Assembly (NCBI RefSeq): GCF_041379765.1
Contig: NZ_CP166919.1
Span: 2,170,001 to 2,234,000 of the forward strand
Length of the DNA: 64,000 bases
Reading direction: 5' to 3'
Origin: Thalassotalea sp. Sam97
GTDB taxonomy: Bacteria > Pseudomonadota > Gammaproteobacteria > Enterobacterales > Alteromonadaceae
Positions within the stretch are counted from its first letter, which is position 1, and each line of letters opens with the position of its first letter. Below are positions 45,432-54,687 of this stretch, piece by piece. The notes under the pieces are model-generated. The model worked only from the letters and a program-made list of their open reading frames with translations. It was not told the DNA's origin and made no database searches. The translations under genes and the position numbers were made by a program.

Positions 45432-45943
45432 CATTCAATCAAAACAAACAGCTGACTTCTTTTATTCTGTTTTTAGGGCAAACAGGCACTGCATTAATTA
45501 CGATCGGCTGGCCCATCATTACAAAACAGATCAAGCATAACAACCGTTTAGAGCAAGAGGTGCTCAATCTTTTGCTTTCACAAAAGCGGACGTCTAAAAT
45601 TTCAATGTTTACAGCCATCATTAGCGATAAAGCGCTCAACCTAAATGTAAGACACGTCGATCAAACTGACTCAAATTATATCTTAAATTCAATACGATAT
45701 AGAGGCTTCGCTGCTTCGAGCATTCCATTAGTACGTGCAAATATTTTCATCACCGTTGCAAACTTTTTTAGTCGTTGTCTCGACTTAATAGATATGCTCA
45801 GCGTGATAAAGAACATAAAGACTATGCATTTAAAAACATCTATCAATTTAATTTTTAAATTGGATGGTTACGAGCGATGCGGGTTAACTAAGCACAAAAC
45901 TTATAAAAACAGCGACTTATCACACTACATCAATATGGTTTAA
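45401..45943 (+). CDS. Hypothetical protein, doubtful
   Basis: Open frame of 180 codons in a very AT-rich stretch, overlapping the LysR 3' end by 31 bases. No domain recognised; the protein is rich in Ile, Lys and Asn, with one moderately hydrophobic segment near residue 20-40. An open frame this long is unlikely by chance in AT-rich DNA, but start and ribosome-binding site are poor, and it could be a decayed gene. Without it, 45432-46048 would be a 617-bp empty gap. Confidence 0.3.
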   Translation: MVKTRNITDVTFNQNKQLTSFILFLGQTGTALITIGWPIITKQIKHNNRLEQEVLNLLLSQKRTSKISMFTAIISDKALNLNVRHVDQTDSNYILNSIRYRGFAASSIPLVRANIFITVANFFSRCLDLIDMLSVIKNIKTMHLKTSINLIFKLDGYERCGLTKHKTYKNSDLSHYINMV

Positions 45944-46048
45944 GGAGAGATTTATCCTAACGCTTAGCAAAGTAACTATGCCACTACACTAACCAATTTA
46001 TCAACAAAAAGAACGATCATTCATCATCAAATAACACAAGGATCTCCA

Positions 46049-46810
46049 ATGAATCGCATTCGCTTTATAGTCGTTTTAATCACACTTAGTGCCCTGTCGA
46101 CATGTAAGGTAGTTGCTAGTCAAGGCTCAACCGACGAGGGACCGCAATTTACCTTTGTTGCCAGTGCAACAGCAGACTTCACAGCGGCACAACAAGAGCG
46201 TATTAAAAAACTTACCGTGAAGGTCATTACCAAAATGCGAAAATCTTTCCCCGCATTATCAAACAAAATTCATTTCAATATGTTGATGGTGGATCGTGAT
46301 TTAACACTCGTCAATGGTGTTGCTGGCCGAGCAGATCGCGCAAATGCTATTGAAATCAATATATCATCCCTATATGCAGGGGGTGTGGACAAAGCAATCG
46401 AGGATTCACTGACGGTGGCATTGTTCCACGAATTACACCACGTCGTTCGCGGCTGGTTGGTGTTAGAGAATAAGTTTGAACACGGTATTGATATTGCCGC
46501 CATTAATGAAGGTTTAGCGGAAGTCTACTCTGAGCTTGAAGCAGGACACCCCCATGGTAATTATTCGACTACCGCAGACTTTGATGCATGGACGAAAGAA
46601 ATTTTGGCCCTGCCTGTTGAAGCCCACGGTAAATACGCACAATGGATGTTTCAGCACCCTGATGGTCGCCAAGCGATTGGCTACCGCACCGGCGCATGGA
46701 TCGTTAAAAAAGCCATGGCGACTTCAGGGAAAGGCATCGTAGAGCTGACGCAAATGTCGGTAAAAGATATATACGCCCTTGCGGGGTATCAGTTTAGAAA
46801 TAGCAACTAA
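46049..46810 (+). CDS. Secreted zinc metalloprotease, DUF2268-like
   Basis: 253 residues with a signal peptide (cleavage near VVAS, about residue 24; the LSTC there is not a good lipobox). The mature part holds FHELHH (HExxH zinc motif, about 131-136) and, about 25 residues on, NEGLAEVYSE, where the Glu is the probable third ligand. This is the gluzincin arrangement of DUF2268 predicted proteases. Probably periplasmic. Ribosome-binding site AGGA present. Convergent with the esterase gene. Confidence 0.72.
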   Translation: MNRIRFIVVLITLSALSTCKVVASQGSTDEGPQFTFVASATADFTAAQQERIKKLTVKVITKMRKSFPALSNKIHFNMLMVDRDLTLVNGVAGRADRANAIEINISSLYAGGVDKAIEDSLTVALFHELHHVVRGWLVLENKFEHGIDIAAINEGLAEVYSELEAGHPHGNYSTTADFDAWTKEILALPVEAHGKYAQWMFQHPDGRQAIGYRTGAWIVKKAMATSGKGIVELTQMSVKDIYALAGYQFRNSN

Positions 46811-46885
46811 TTTGTTACTCGCTCAGATCGAGTCTGAACGAATACACTGTTACATTTCGAAGACGCTCAGTTGTATTTGTTCAGA

Positions 46886-47752
46886 CTAGTGCAATTTCAA
46901 TTGTTCATAAACAAACATCAAGCCCTTAGACAGTCCAACTGGGAAGGTTGAGTAATGATCTGTGCCATCGATTATTTCGCCCACTAATGTCAAGCCCTGA
47001 TAGTTCCGAGCGTGTAAATGGTTGACGAACCGAGTCTGGTCAACAGCCATGTCGTTATTCATGCCATTATTTTTTGTTTCTAGCGCCCCCGTAGCGATGT
47101 AAACATTCGCGTTTAATTGTTGCGTTCTGGCGTGGTAATTATGTTCAATGTTATAAATTAAATCATTTTTATACCAAAGTGACGGGCTGGTAAGTATGTA
47201 GCTAGAAAATAACTCGGGCTTTGACAGCAATACCCACGCACCAAATGATCCACCTAACGATTGGCCTGATAAAATTCTTTGATTGGTATTTACTCGGTAG
47301 TTATTTTCCACGTATGTAAACACCTCATCTTCTATAAACTGAAGATAACGCGGTGCACCGCCGGTTTCGTATTTTGTCCAAGACGTATCTTCTTCAGGAG
47401 TGAGATCTCGCACACGACTATACTGTCCGTTTTGGCCTTTGGCGAAAGAGATCCCGACAATAATCACTTTATCCATTTGCTTCATATGAGTCACACCTGC
47501 AGCAACTTTAAATGTGTACGGACCATCATTTAAAAACAGCACCGGATACTTTTTTGCGCGATTGTTTTGCTGGCCGTAGTCCTTAGGCACTTTTATAAGC
47601 AAATCGTATTTTCGTCCCAATACCTTAGAATCAATGGTCACTATCGCACTGTTATCAATTGCAACGTGATGACTTTGGGCAAGTGCCGTATTATTCCAGT
47701 ACATAAATGTGCACAGAGCCCAAGCAAAGCTTGCCGTAAAAAACACCTTCAT
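46886..47752 (-). CDS. Secreted esterase, alpha/beta-hydrolase fold (esterase D/IroE-like)
   Basis: 288 residues; signal peptide ending near ALAQS (about 26). Putative esterase domain (PF00756 type): LFLNDGPYTF, nucleophile elbow GQSLGG, and a catalytic His in GTDHYSTFP near the C-terminus. Members act on siderophore esters, S-formylglutathione or polysaccharide esters; the secreted form here suggests an extracytoplasmic substrate. Separated by only 17 bases from the deacetylase gene upstream, so the two form an operon. Confidence 0.82.
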   Translation of the reverse strand: MKVFFTASFAWALCTFMYWNNTALAQSHHVAIDNSAIVTIDSKVLGRKYDLLIKVPKDYGQQNNRAKKYPVLFLNDGPYTFKVAAGVTHMKQMDKVIIVGISFAKGQNGQYSRVRDLTPEEDTSWTKYETGGAPRYLQFIEDEVFTYVENNYRVNTNQRILSGQSLGGSFGAWVLLSKPELFSSYILTSPSLWYKNDLIYNIEHNYHARTQQLNANVYIATGALETKNNGMNNDMAVDQTRFVNHLHARNYQGLTLVGEIIDGTDHYSTFPVGLSKGLMFVYEQLKLH

Positions 47753-47769
47753 TATATTTTTCCTCGACG

Positions 47770-48690
47770 TTATTTAAACACATGGTATTGTGCAAAGAGC
47801 TGATCTATGTAATCCGTGTTTTCACTCTCGTGGCGCAGCTCGGCGGTATCAACCCCGCTCGAGTGTAAGATAGAAGCAACTCTACCTTGTTTATTAAATG
47901 TCGATGATTTCGCGTCGTAACGTGCCGCAATGGGATCGGTATAAGCGTGTTGCGGCGAGATAATCTCCCAGCCTTTTGCCCGTATATGCTGAATCAGTTT
48001 GTCTAAATACAGCGCAGCGACTTCATTTTCATGCAATAACAAAACATGTTTAGGCGAGCGCTTTAAATGTTTTTGAGCTAGCGAGTCATAAAACTCGATG
48101 CTAGCCCAAAGCGCATCAACATAAAGTTGGCCAAGTTTTTCATAGTCGACCTGCAAGCCACTCGCTTGCGCATTTACCAATTTGGCATTTATGTACCAAT
48201 CGTAATTATCTACCGTGACATAACCCAATTGGTAGCCTTTACGTTTCAAATGGGTCGCGATGGCTTCGCGCTTATTCACACTCTGACCATAATGAAGATA
48301 AGGGTGGCGATGAAACTTCAATACCCCTTGGTATTTCTGCAACATTGCATGGGATGTATCAAAATCATCTAAATAAACTTGAGTATCAACCTTATTAGCC
48401 GATATGTGATTATGGCTGTGATGTGCAAGGTGAAACCCAGCGTCGGTATATGCTTGTAATCGATGTATGTCCGATTCGGTATGTATATTCCCAGTGGTAA
48501 CAAAAAACAAAGCGTCCGACACCTTGTTATCTTTTAAGTGGTTGATAATTAGCTTGGTTTTTTCCTTCCCTGCCATTAAATGACTGCCACTTAATGGTGC
48601 ATCATCAAAGGTGATCGCTATTTGTTTTGCATCAGACGGACTCGACAAAAACACAATTAATGAGATTGTTGCTATTTGACACCATTTCAC
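47770..48690 (-). CDS. Secreted polysaccharide deacetylase (NodB-like)
   Basis: 306 residues with a signal peptide ending about residue 21 (SDA-KQ). NodB homology domain: TFDDAP motif 1 with the catalytic base Asp and metal-binding Asp, then HSHNH (motif 2, two metal His). HRHPYLHYG fits motif 3. The C-terminal LLHENEVAALYL contains the motif-5-like Leu-His. Removes N- or O-acetyl groups from a glycan; substrate unknown. Pairs with the downstream esterase. Confidence 0.85.
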   Translation of the reverse strand: MKWCQIATISLIVFLSSPSDAKQIAITFDDAPLSGSHLMAGKEKTKLIINHLKDNKVSDALFFVTTGNIHTESDIHRLQAYTDAGFHLAHHSHNHISANKVDTQVYLDDFDTSHAMLQKYQGVLKFHRHPYLHYGQSVNKREAIATHLKRKGYQLGYVTVDNYDWYINAKLVNAQASGLQVDYEKLGQLYVDALWASIEFYDSLAQKHLKRSPKHVLLLHENEVAALYLDKLIQHIRAKGWEIISPQHAYTDPIAARYDAKSSTFNKQGRVASILHSSGVDTAELRHESENTDYIDQLFAQYHVFK

Positions 48691-48943
48691 GATTAGTACT
48701 CCACGGCTTTTATTGTTCTATGCATGCTACCTTTTGTGCGTCTCGCCAAGGTTCAAAACATTCAGTTACGGCGATATCAGTTCTCCGTCCCAATATTGCT
48801 TTTAATGCGTGAGGTGGTAGCGAACACATCACCATTATGTGCTTTTGCTCAGTATGTTCACGACACACTCTTGCTGTGCGCCCTTGTGTCGCGATAAAGT
48901 GCACTAAAGCAAGCACAAGTCAATATGGATAACACACCAACGC

Positions 48944-49726
48944 TCATATCACTTTTGCCAGTTGCAATTGTTGCATAACGGCATCGATCCGCATTTTCCC
49001 GACTTCTTTAAAGGACGGGCCGTCTATATTCAAAGCAAAATAATACACACCGTCTTTATTTTCAACAAAGCCAACATACCAACCGAGGTACTGTCCGTTG
49101 CCAATGCCCCCTGCCCCTGTTTTCGCATACAGTTTATAATCACTGGTCGATGTCACCAACATGATGCGCTTTAACTGCGCCAGCGCATTGTCCGAAACCG
49201 GTAGCTCTCGTTGGTACATGCGCTGTAAAAAGTCCACCTGCTCTTTGGCACTAATTTTTATACTTTTGTTAAGCCAGAAATTGTCTATACCAGAGGAGAT
49301 GTCTTGATTGCCGTAGGCAAATGCTTTTAGGTATTGATTCATCTGATCCTGACCAATTTTTTTAGCCGTTGTTTGGTAAATTGGGAGTGCTGAATATTTA
49401 AACGCCGTTTGCAAAGAAATCGGTTTTTTGTACCAAATTTCAGGCCACCAGTTTTCAACAGGATAACGTTCCCTATCAAACGTGAGTACAACCTCGGTAT
49501 TTTCAATTATCCCTAAATCTAGCGCTATCAATGAGTTGGGGATTTTAAATGTAGACCACGGGGTCATACGTTGCTGAGCACGTTCAGCATTGACAATGGT
49601 GTACTCGCCATTATCTTCACTTTTAAGTACAAAGGTGCAGTTACGCTGACACAAGGTATCTGCTGACGAGGGCGATGAACATAACGCGATAGCGAGAAAA
49701 CATAAAATATAATTTAAGCGATGCAT
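48944..49726 (-). CDS. Class D beta-lactamase (OXA-type)
   Basis: 260-residue serine beta-lactamase with an N-terminal signal peptide (ending about SSA-D). Motif 1 is PWSTFK with nucleophile S58 and the Lys61 that is carbamylated in this class. The YGN motif is at 138-140, W151 in NFWLN matches the Trp that stabilises the carbamate, and KTG is at 202-204. The second motif, normally SxV, reads SAL (112-114), an unusual substitution of the residue next to the carbamylated lysine. Start at 49726 has AGG upstream; the longer frame adds a poor leader. No integron or insertion sequence is visible nearby, so it looks chromosomal. Confidence 0.88.
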   Translation of the reverse strand: MHRLNYILCFLAIALCSSPSSADTLCQRNCTFVLKSEDNGEYTIVNAERAQQRMTPWSTFKIPNSLIALDLGIIENTEVVLTFDRERYPVENWWPEIWYKKPISLQTAFKYSALPIYQTTAKKIGQDQMNQYLKAFAYGNQDISSGIDNFWLNKSIKISAKEQVDFLQRMYQRELPVSDNALAQLKRIMLVTSTSDYKLYAKTGAGGIGNGQYLGWYVGFVENKDGVYYFALNIDGPSFKEVGKMRIDAVMQQLQLAKVI

Positions 49727-49887
49727 TAACTTACCTGTTAAATGTAAAAGAAGTTGACCAGAAGTTAAACTTAACCCTTTGATAATCTGCACCTTATTTA
49801 GTTCAATCAGTTCGCGATAAATTAATGTGTACGAGCTCTTTCAATACCGCGAACCTCGAAACCTGTTAGTATCTGATACACGCTTGA

Positions 49888-51474
49888 TCATTCTTGGCCA
49901 TTTTGAGACGACACTTTGTGTAGGTTTAATAGCTTATCTTTAAGGCGTTGCGAATAGGTTACGAAGTTAGTTAACGTACCCGCATCTTTTCGGTCGGTAT
50001 CCGCAAGCAACAATAAGATCTTTCGTTGAGCTTGATTTAGGTTCACTTGTAATCGCTTAGCTGCCTTATCAATTTGCTCACTTTTCGGCTCACACAAGTG
50101 CTCACTTATTGCCGTGAACAACTTCAATGTATGATTTGATAACTCTCTAATTAAAATAACAATATCACTTTTCAATTCAATATATTGTTTGGTCATTATT
50201 CGTTTACTTTCAAATAAGTCAGTAATCGAGTCATGGATTTGGAACAAGTAATCGTATCGATTAATGTGCGTTATCAGATCTTTTGACTGTTCTTCATCAT
50301 TAATCTTGCAAACCGTCGACGTGAAGTACGCCATATATTCTTTTTCGAGAAAATTGACGTACTCTATTCGCTTTTGCGCCGTATCTTGAATGCCCTTATA
50401 GTTCGTTTCTAAACTTAACGTCACCTGATTGTAGTTCTCTTTCAAAAAATTAAGGACCTGCTGATTACCCTGTTCAAGGCGTTCAACGATGTCTTGAAAC
50501 GCCTCATCGTCCTGAAATGTGGGCAATTCCAGGCGCTCGAAATCCATTTTCCCTTCGCCTAATAAAAAATCAATAAAGCGCGTGAACGGGGTCACAAAAA
50601 CAATAAAGATCAGGCTGGCGACAATGTTAAAAATAAAATGGATATTCGCTAAGGCTATCGCAGGATCCAACGTCACGTCACTGAGCTTATGACCGAAGAA
50701 TAAAACGACCGGTAAAAATATCAACACGCCCCCCACATTAAATAAAAGGTGACTTAGTGCTGTCTTTTTCGCCGCCACATCCATGCCAAATACGGCGATC
50801 ATTGCCGTTGCCGTTGTGCCAATATTGGCCCCCATCATAAGTGGTACAGCATTTTCAAGCCCCAATACACCTTGCTGAGTAAGAATAATAGCAAGACCTG
50901 TGGTTACAGAGCTCGACTGCACTAATGCCGTAAAAAGACAACCGAGTAAAATAGCAATCAGTGGGTTTTGCGGCTGAGTTAAAATACGAATTAGCTCGGG
51001 ATTCTCTTGCAATGGTGCAAGTGACGTGGAAATAAGATTAAGGCTGAAAAAAACAAAGCCGAAATAAAAAACCGTCTTACCTAAGATGGAAAACCTGTTT
51101 CGAGTTAACGAGAGGAAAAAGCCAATGATAATGATCATTGGCGCAAAATCTGTGAGCTTAAAAGCCACTAACTGTGCAGTGATCGTGGTGCCGACATTCG
51201 AACCAAAAATAATACCGACACTATTTTTAAAGGTTAACACACCCGCGTTTACTAAGCTGATGGTGATAACGGATGTGGCCGAACTCGACTGAATAAATGC
51301 CGTAACAATGGCGCCAATAAGAACCCCTAAAATCGGCATGCGGGTAGCTTGAGAGAGTGACTTTCGAAAGCGCGCAACAGAAATACGTTCTATTTCACGC
51401 GAAAAATTCTCAAGGCCAAAAATAAAGAGAATTATGGCGGTTAACCCCGCCATCACAACAGTCAGGGTTTCCAT
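49888..51474 (-). CDS. Na/Pi-cotransporter family protein with PhoU-like tail
   Basis: 528 residues. The membrane part (about 1-310) carries the duplicated Na/Pi-cotransporter motif: AFIQSSSATS and ALVQSSSVTT, each followed by a GxNxGTT loop (GSNVGTTITA, GANIGTTATA). The C-terminal 200 residues are helical and PhoU-like. Likely imports phosphate with sodium, useful in a marine setting, or regulates phosphate balance. Monocistronic on the minus strand, after the beta-lactamase gene in genome order. Confidence 0.88.
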   Translation of the reverse strand: METLTVVMAGLTAIILFIFGLENFSREIERISVARFRKSLSQATRMPILGVLIGAIVTAFIQSSSATSVITISLVNAGVLTFKNSVGIIFGSNVGTTITAQLVAFKLTDFAPMIIIIGFFLSLTRNRFSILGKTVFYFGFVFFSLNLISTSLAPLQENPELIRILTQPQNPLIAILLGCLFTALVQSSSVTTGLAIILTQQGVLGLENAVPLMMGANIGTTATAMIAVFGMDVAAKKTALSHLLFNVGGVLIFLPVVLFFGHKLSDVTLDPAIALANIHFIFNIVASLIFIVFVTPFTRFIDFLLGEGKMDFERLELPTFQDDEAFQDIVERLEQGNQQVLNFLKENYNQVTLSLETNYKGIQDTAQKRIEYVNFLEKEYMAYFTSTVCKINDEEQSKDLITHINRYDYLFQIHDSITDLFESKRIMTKQYIELKSDIVILIRELSNHTLKLFTAISEHLCEPKSEQIDKAAKRLQVNLNQAQRKILLLLADTDRKDAGTLTNFVTYSQRLKDKLLNLHKVSSQNGQE

Positions 51475-51649
51475 ATCATTCCCAGCGACACTAAATTTAC
51501 GAGTATTCTAGAAAAAGCATAGGTTTGCCAGACACGTAGTGCAATGTGGGCACCAAAGTAATGTTGGTCCATACTCTACATATGACAATTAATGATATAG
51601 CTTGTGAAAACAGCCCAAGAGATCCGAAAACAAGCATACTGGTGACGCA

Positions 51650-52165
51650 GTGAATCAAAACGAGAAGGACAAATTACGACTGGAGAGGCAAGCAGCTGAA
51701 TTATTTGCTGATAACTTCGCTCGGCTGTTTGATCACCAATTAAATTTTACATCACACAATGCGCCGCAAAAACCCGATGTCAGCTACCAACTCGATAACG
51801 AACCTATCGATTTTGAAATTGCCCATTTATATGGATCGCAAGCGGAAGCTCAGCACATATTGGGAAAGTCTCTCGATGCCCAAACTCAACAAGAGCTCTA
51901 TCAACTCGAAGCAGAAAACAACACTGATCAGCGTTTAGTCAAAGCCCTTAATCGCATTTTATGTAACAAATCGAAAAAGCAATACGACAGCCAGCGCGTT
52001 TGGCTTGTGATACGCAATGCGAATCCGTTATGGTCGAAGCAAAGTATTTTAACGAACGTGGATAAAATCAACGTGCCAAGAAAGCACCCGTTTGAACAGA
52101 TCTGGTTGATTGCCGACTTTGAAGGTAAAACGGGTTTAATTCCGCTAATCAATAAGACAGCTTAG
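51650..52165 (+). CDS. Conserved-looking hypothetical protein, possible nuclease fold
   Basis: 171 residues, GTG start, no signal peptide or membrane helix. PDVSYQLDNEPIDFEIAH (about 44-61) has the spacing of a PD-(D/E)xK nuclease core, but a matching Lys is not certain and no family is recognised. The C-terminal IWLIADFEGKTGLIPL looks like a buried strand. Stand-alone gene between the phosphate transporter and a secreted coiled-coil protein. Confidence 0.55.
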   Translation: MNQNEKDKLRLERQAAELFADNFARLFDHQLNFTSHNAPQKPDVSYQLDNEPIDFEIAHLYGSQAEAQHILGKSLDAQTQQELYQLEAENNTDQRLVKALNRILCNKSKKQYDSQRVWLVIRNANPLWSKQSILTNVDKINVPRKHPFEQIWLIADFEGKTGLIPLINKTA

Positions 52166-52540
52166 TCCTGGATTATACACAACAAGTAAACTTAACGTAC
52201 ATGGCTACTGTCCATAGCCTATACTTGTCTACGCAGCGCAATTAGTGTTAATTGCAACCACGAAGCCTTTCAGATAAATGGACACAACCTAAGGCTGTGT
52301 TCAGCTCATATTAACCAAAACGATTGCCTTGTCCGTTTTCTCTATTTTAGGTGACTCATACCTGTTGTTCGAGTGCGTTTATAAACCACAGAGTTCTATG
52401 GAATTAATCGTCTCTCACTACTTGTTTGAACTATTAAAACACTGGTCTGCAGTTACGTCCTAAAATACGTGAAAACTACTCTAACCGTATCGTTATTGAA
52501 CGATAGTAAGTTTGTAAAATACCGATTTGGAGTTCTTAAT
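52166..52540. other. Intergenic region before the coiled-coil protein (375 bp)
   Basis: AT-rich; I see no gene or strong hairpin. It must hold the promoter of the next gene, whose ribosome-binding site is GGAG at 52529-52532. Confidence 0.4.
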
Positions 52541-53419
52541 ATGAAACAAATCATACGTGTAGTCAGTCTTAGTCTAGTCGCTTTTTGTACTGGCGACTTA
52601 TTGGCAGCCCCTAATAATTCGAATAATGCCAATAATCCCTTTGTCGAGTTAAATGGTGAATTAATCACTGTCCAAGGGGCTGTTTCTTCGTTACAGGATC
52701 AGATTGACGCTCTCGTAGGTAGAGTGGAAACGGTTGAGCAACGAGTAGCGGCCAATGAACAAGGGATAAATTCCCTTCAGTCACAAAATGCCATGCTAGA
52801 GTCTTTGATTCAGCAAAATCTTGTCGATATAGCATCCATCGAAGCAACCATAACATCATTGCAAAATGACATAGATGCCAACGCAGGATTAATCACGAAC
52901 TTGCAAAACGCGCTTATCGCTGTTGAAGAAGGTGCTATCGACCTTGAACAAAACTTACAAAGTCAGATAGATAATAACCTTGCACTGATTGGTGCGATTG
53001 AATCAGAAATTAGCTTGATAAATAGTGCCATTGCAACACATCAGTTAATTGTTTCCGGAAATTGTCCAGCAGGGCAAGCTATTAGAGAAATACAACCAGA
53101 CGGCAGTGTATTGTGTGAAATAGTCGATTCCGGTGGTTCAGAAACATCCATTCGCCAATACAGGATCCATATAACCACACAGGTGGCTCAGTATGCTAGT
53201 GGAAGTATCATTATGACTTGTCCATCTGATACAATTTTAATGAGTGGTGGCTTTACCCATTCTCTTGGTGGTACGAGATACTTATTCAGTTACCCGCCTC
53301 TGGGTATTACCGGTGATCCAGCGCCTTATGGCGAAGGCTCGAGACGCTGGCGTGTATATGCCGGACCTGCCGAATATGCCGGATATTTAAATGGATACGC
53401 CATTTGTATTGGATTTTAA
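52541..53419 (+). CDS. Secreted coiled-coil protein of unknown function
   Basis: 292 residues. Signal peptide MKQIIRVVSLSLVAFC...LLAA (about 1-23). An Asn-rich segment precedes a long coiled coil (about 35-175) with regular Leu/Ile/Val spacing and repeated Gln/Asn (SLQDQIDAL, SLQSQNAML, NLQSQIDNN), likely a trimeric stalk. A C-terminal domain follows with NCPAGQAIREIQPDGSVLCE, a module common in surface and fibre-like proteins, and further cysteines (MTCPSD, AICIGF) that may pair. The start at 52541 replaces a longer frame because of its signal peptide and GGAG site. Probably surface-exposed or periplasmic. Confidence 0.65.
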   Translation: MKQIIRVVSLSLVAFCTGDLLAAPNNSNNANNPFVELNGELITVQGAVSSLQDQIDALVGRVETVEQRVAANEQGINSLQSQNAMLESLIQQNLVDIASIEATITSLQNDIDANAGLITNLQNALIAVEEGAIDLEQNLQSQIDNNLALIGAIESEISLINSAIATHQLIVSGNCPAGQAIREIQPDGSVLCEIVDSGGSETSIRQYRIHITTQVAQYASGSIIMTCPSDTILMSGGFTHSLGGTRYLFSYPPLGITGDPAPYGEGSRRWRVYAGPAEYAGYLNGYAICIGF

Positions 53420-53429
53420 AATCAACTTG

Positions 53430-53447
53430 CTAGGGGCTGTGCCCTAG
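53430..53447 (+). terminator. Possible terminator of the coiled-coil gene
   Basis: Stem CTAGGGGC/GCCCTAG with one bulge and a 3-base loop, 11 bases after the stop; the following tract (GTCTTGATCATTTT) is only moderately T-rich. Confidence 0.4.
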
Positions 53448-53625
53448 GTCTTGATCATTTTATTATTGATTAACTAGACGAGCTAGTGAGTTGGGGCTAT
53501 CTAACTGACAATATCAAACACCGATATTAGTACGAGTTACTGTGTCTGAGTTGAAGAAACGAAGTCGGTATCACGAACACAGACACTGTGTATTGAGACA
53601 CCGACAACTAACATCCCCTCACAGG

Positions 53626-54687
53626 CTATGGGAAAGAATAACGAATGATGCGTTTCAATACCGAGCCATATTGACTGAAAAAATTCCCTGTGTTGTACTG
53701 AATGCCATGCTGGGTAAGAATGTTTCTCACCTGAGGCGCGATGTCGCGATAGCGTTTGGCTGGCATATCGGGGAATAAGTGATGCTCAATCTGAAAACTT
53801 AGATGCCCCGTCAATACATGGAACCAGTTACCACCTTGCAAGTTGGATGATCCCAATGCTTGACGATAATACCACTGCCCTTTGCTTTCATTTTGGCATT
53901 CTTGCTCAGAGAAGGTTTGCACGTCGCCGGTGAAATGGCCACAAAAGATAATGGTTGATGTCCATAAATTTCGTAAAATATTCGCGATAAAGTTACCAGC
54001 CAACACCCACAAAAACAGTGGACCAGCCAGTAGCGGAAACAATAAATAATCTTTCACCAATTGTCTGGCGCCTTTACTGAAAAAGCGCTTTTTTAACTCA
54101 GCATGAGATACCTTGTTATCACGATTGTCTTTTTTCTTACCAAAAAATACCCGCTCTGCTGCCATCTCATGGTAAGACACGCCCCATTGAAATAACACAC
54201 TCAAAATAACGTAGGTGATAAATTGCCAGAGGTTTTTTACTCGCCATCGAAAATCGTTCGACAAACGCAGTAAGCCATAACCAAAGTCTCTGTCTTTACC
54301 AATAATGTTAGTGTACGTATGGTGTTCATAGTTATGTACTCGATTCCAACTGGCCCCATCACAGGCGATATCCCATTCGTACGATTTGGAATTGATGTGT
54401 TTATCATTCATCCAGTCGTACTGACCATGCATCACATTATGACCGATTTCCATGTTATCTAATATTTTGCCAACGGCCAGTGCCAGCACCCCAACGCCCC
54501 ATAGCACGGGGGTGATGAAGCCAAGTAGCAATAACAAACGGCCAGACCACTCACAGACGCGTTGCAAAACAATAATGCGTCTTATGTAATCGGCGTCATC
54601 TTGGCCGACTTTCGCCATGGTTTTGGCTCGCAGCGCATCGAGTTGCTCGCCCAGTAACTCATAATTTGGTTTGCTCATGTTGCTCAT
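53626..54687 (-). CDS. Fatty-acid desaturase (acyl-CoA/acyl-lipid delta-9 type)
   Basis: Membrane di-iron desaturase, 353 residues, using electrons from the reductase encoded upstream. Three histidine boxes are intact: HNVMHG, HNYEHH and QIEHH. Hydrophobic segments lie around 45-80 and 150-245. It starts on an ATGA overlap with the reductase stop, so the two are translationally coupled. Such pairs, like Pseudomonas DesB-DesC, adjust membrane fluidity by introducing double bonds. Confidence 0.92.
   Translation of the reverse strand: MSNMSKPNYELLGEQLDALRAKTMAKVGQDDADYIRRIIVLQRVCEWSGRLLLLLGFITPVLWGVGVLALAVGKILDNMEIGHNVMHGQYDWMNDKHINSKSYEWDIACDGASWNRVHNYEHHTYTNIIGKDRDFGYGLLRLSNDFRWRVKNLWQFITYVILSVLFQWGVSYHEMAAERVFFGKKKDNRDNKVSHAELKKRFFSKGARQLVKDYLLFPLLAGPLFLWVLAGNFIANILRNLWTSTIIFCGHFTGDVQTFSEQECQNESKGQWYYRQALGSSNLQGGNWFHVLTGHLSFQIEHHLFPDMPAKRYRDIAPQVRNILTQHGIQYNTGNFFSQYGSVLKRIIRYSFP

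Noticed and set aside
48710..48916. 68-codon minus-strand frame between deacetylase and beta-lactamase genes
   Set aside because: GTG start without a ribosome-binding site, no recognisable family; kept out for lack of support.
48944..49726. Beta-lactamase gene as an integron cassette
   Set aside because: No attC-like site, integrase or insertion sequence was seen around it.
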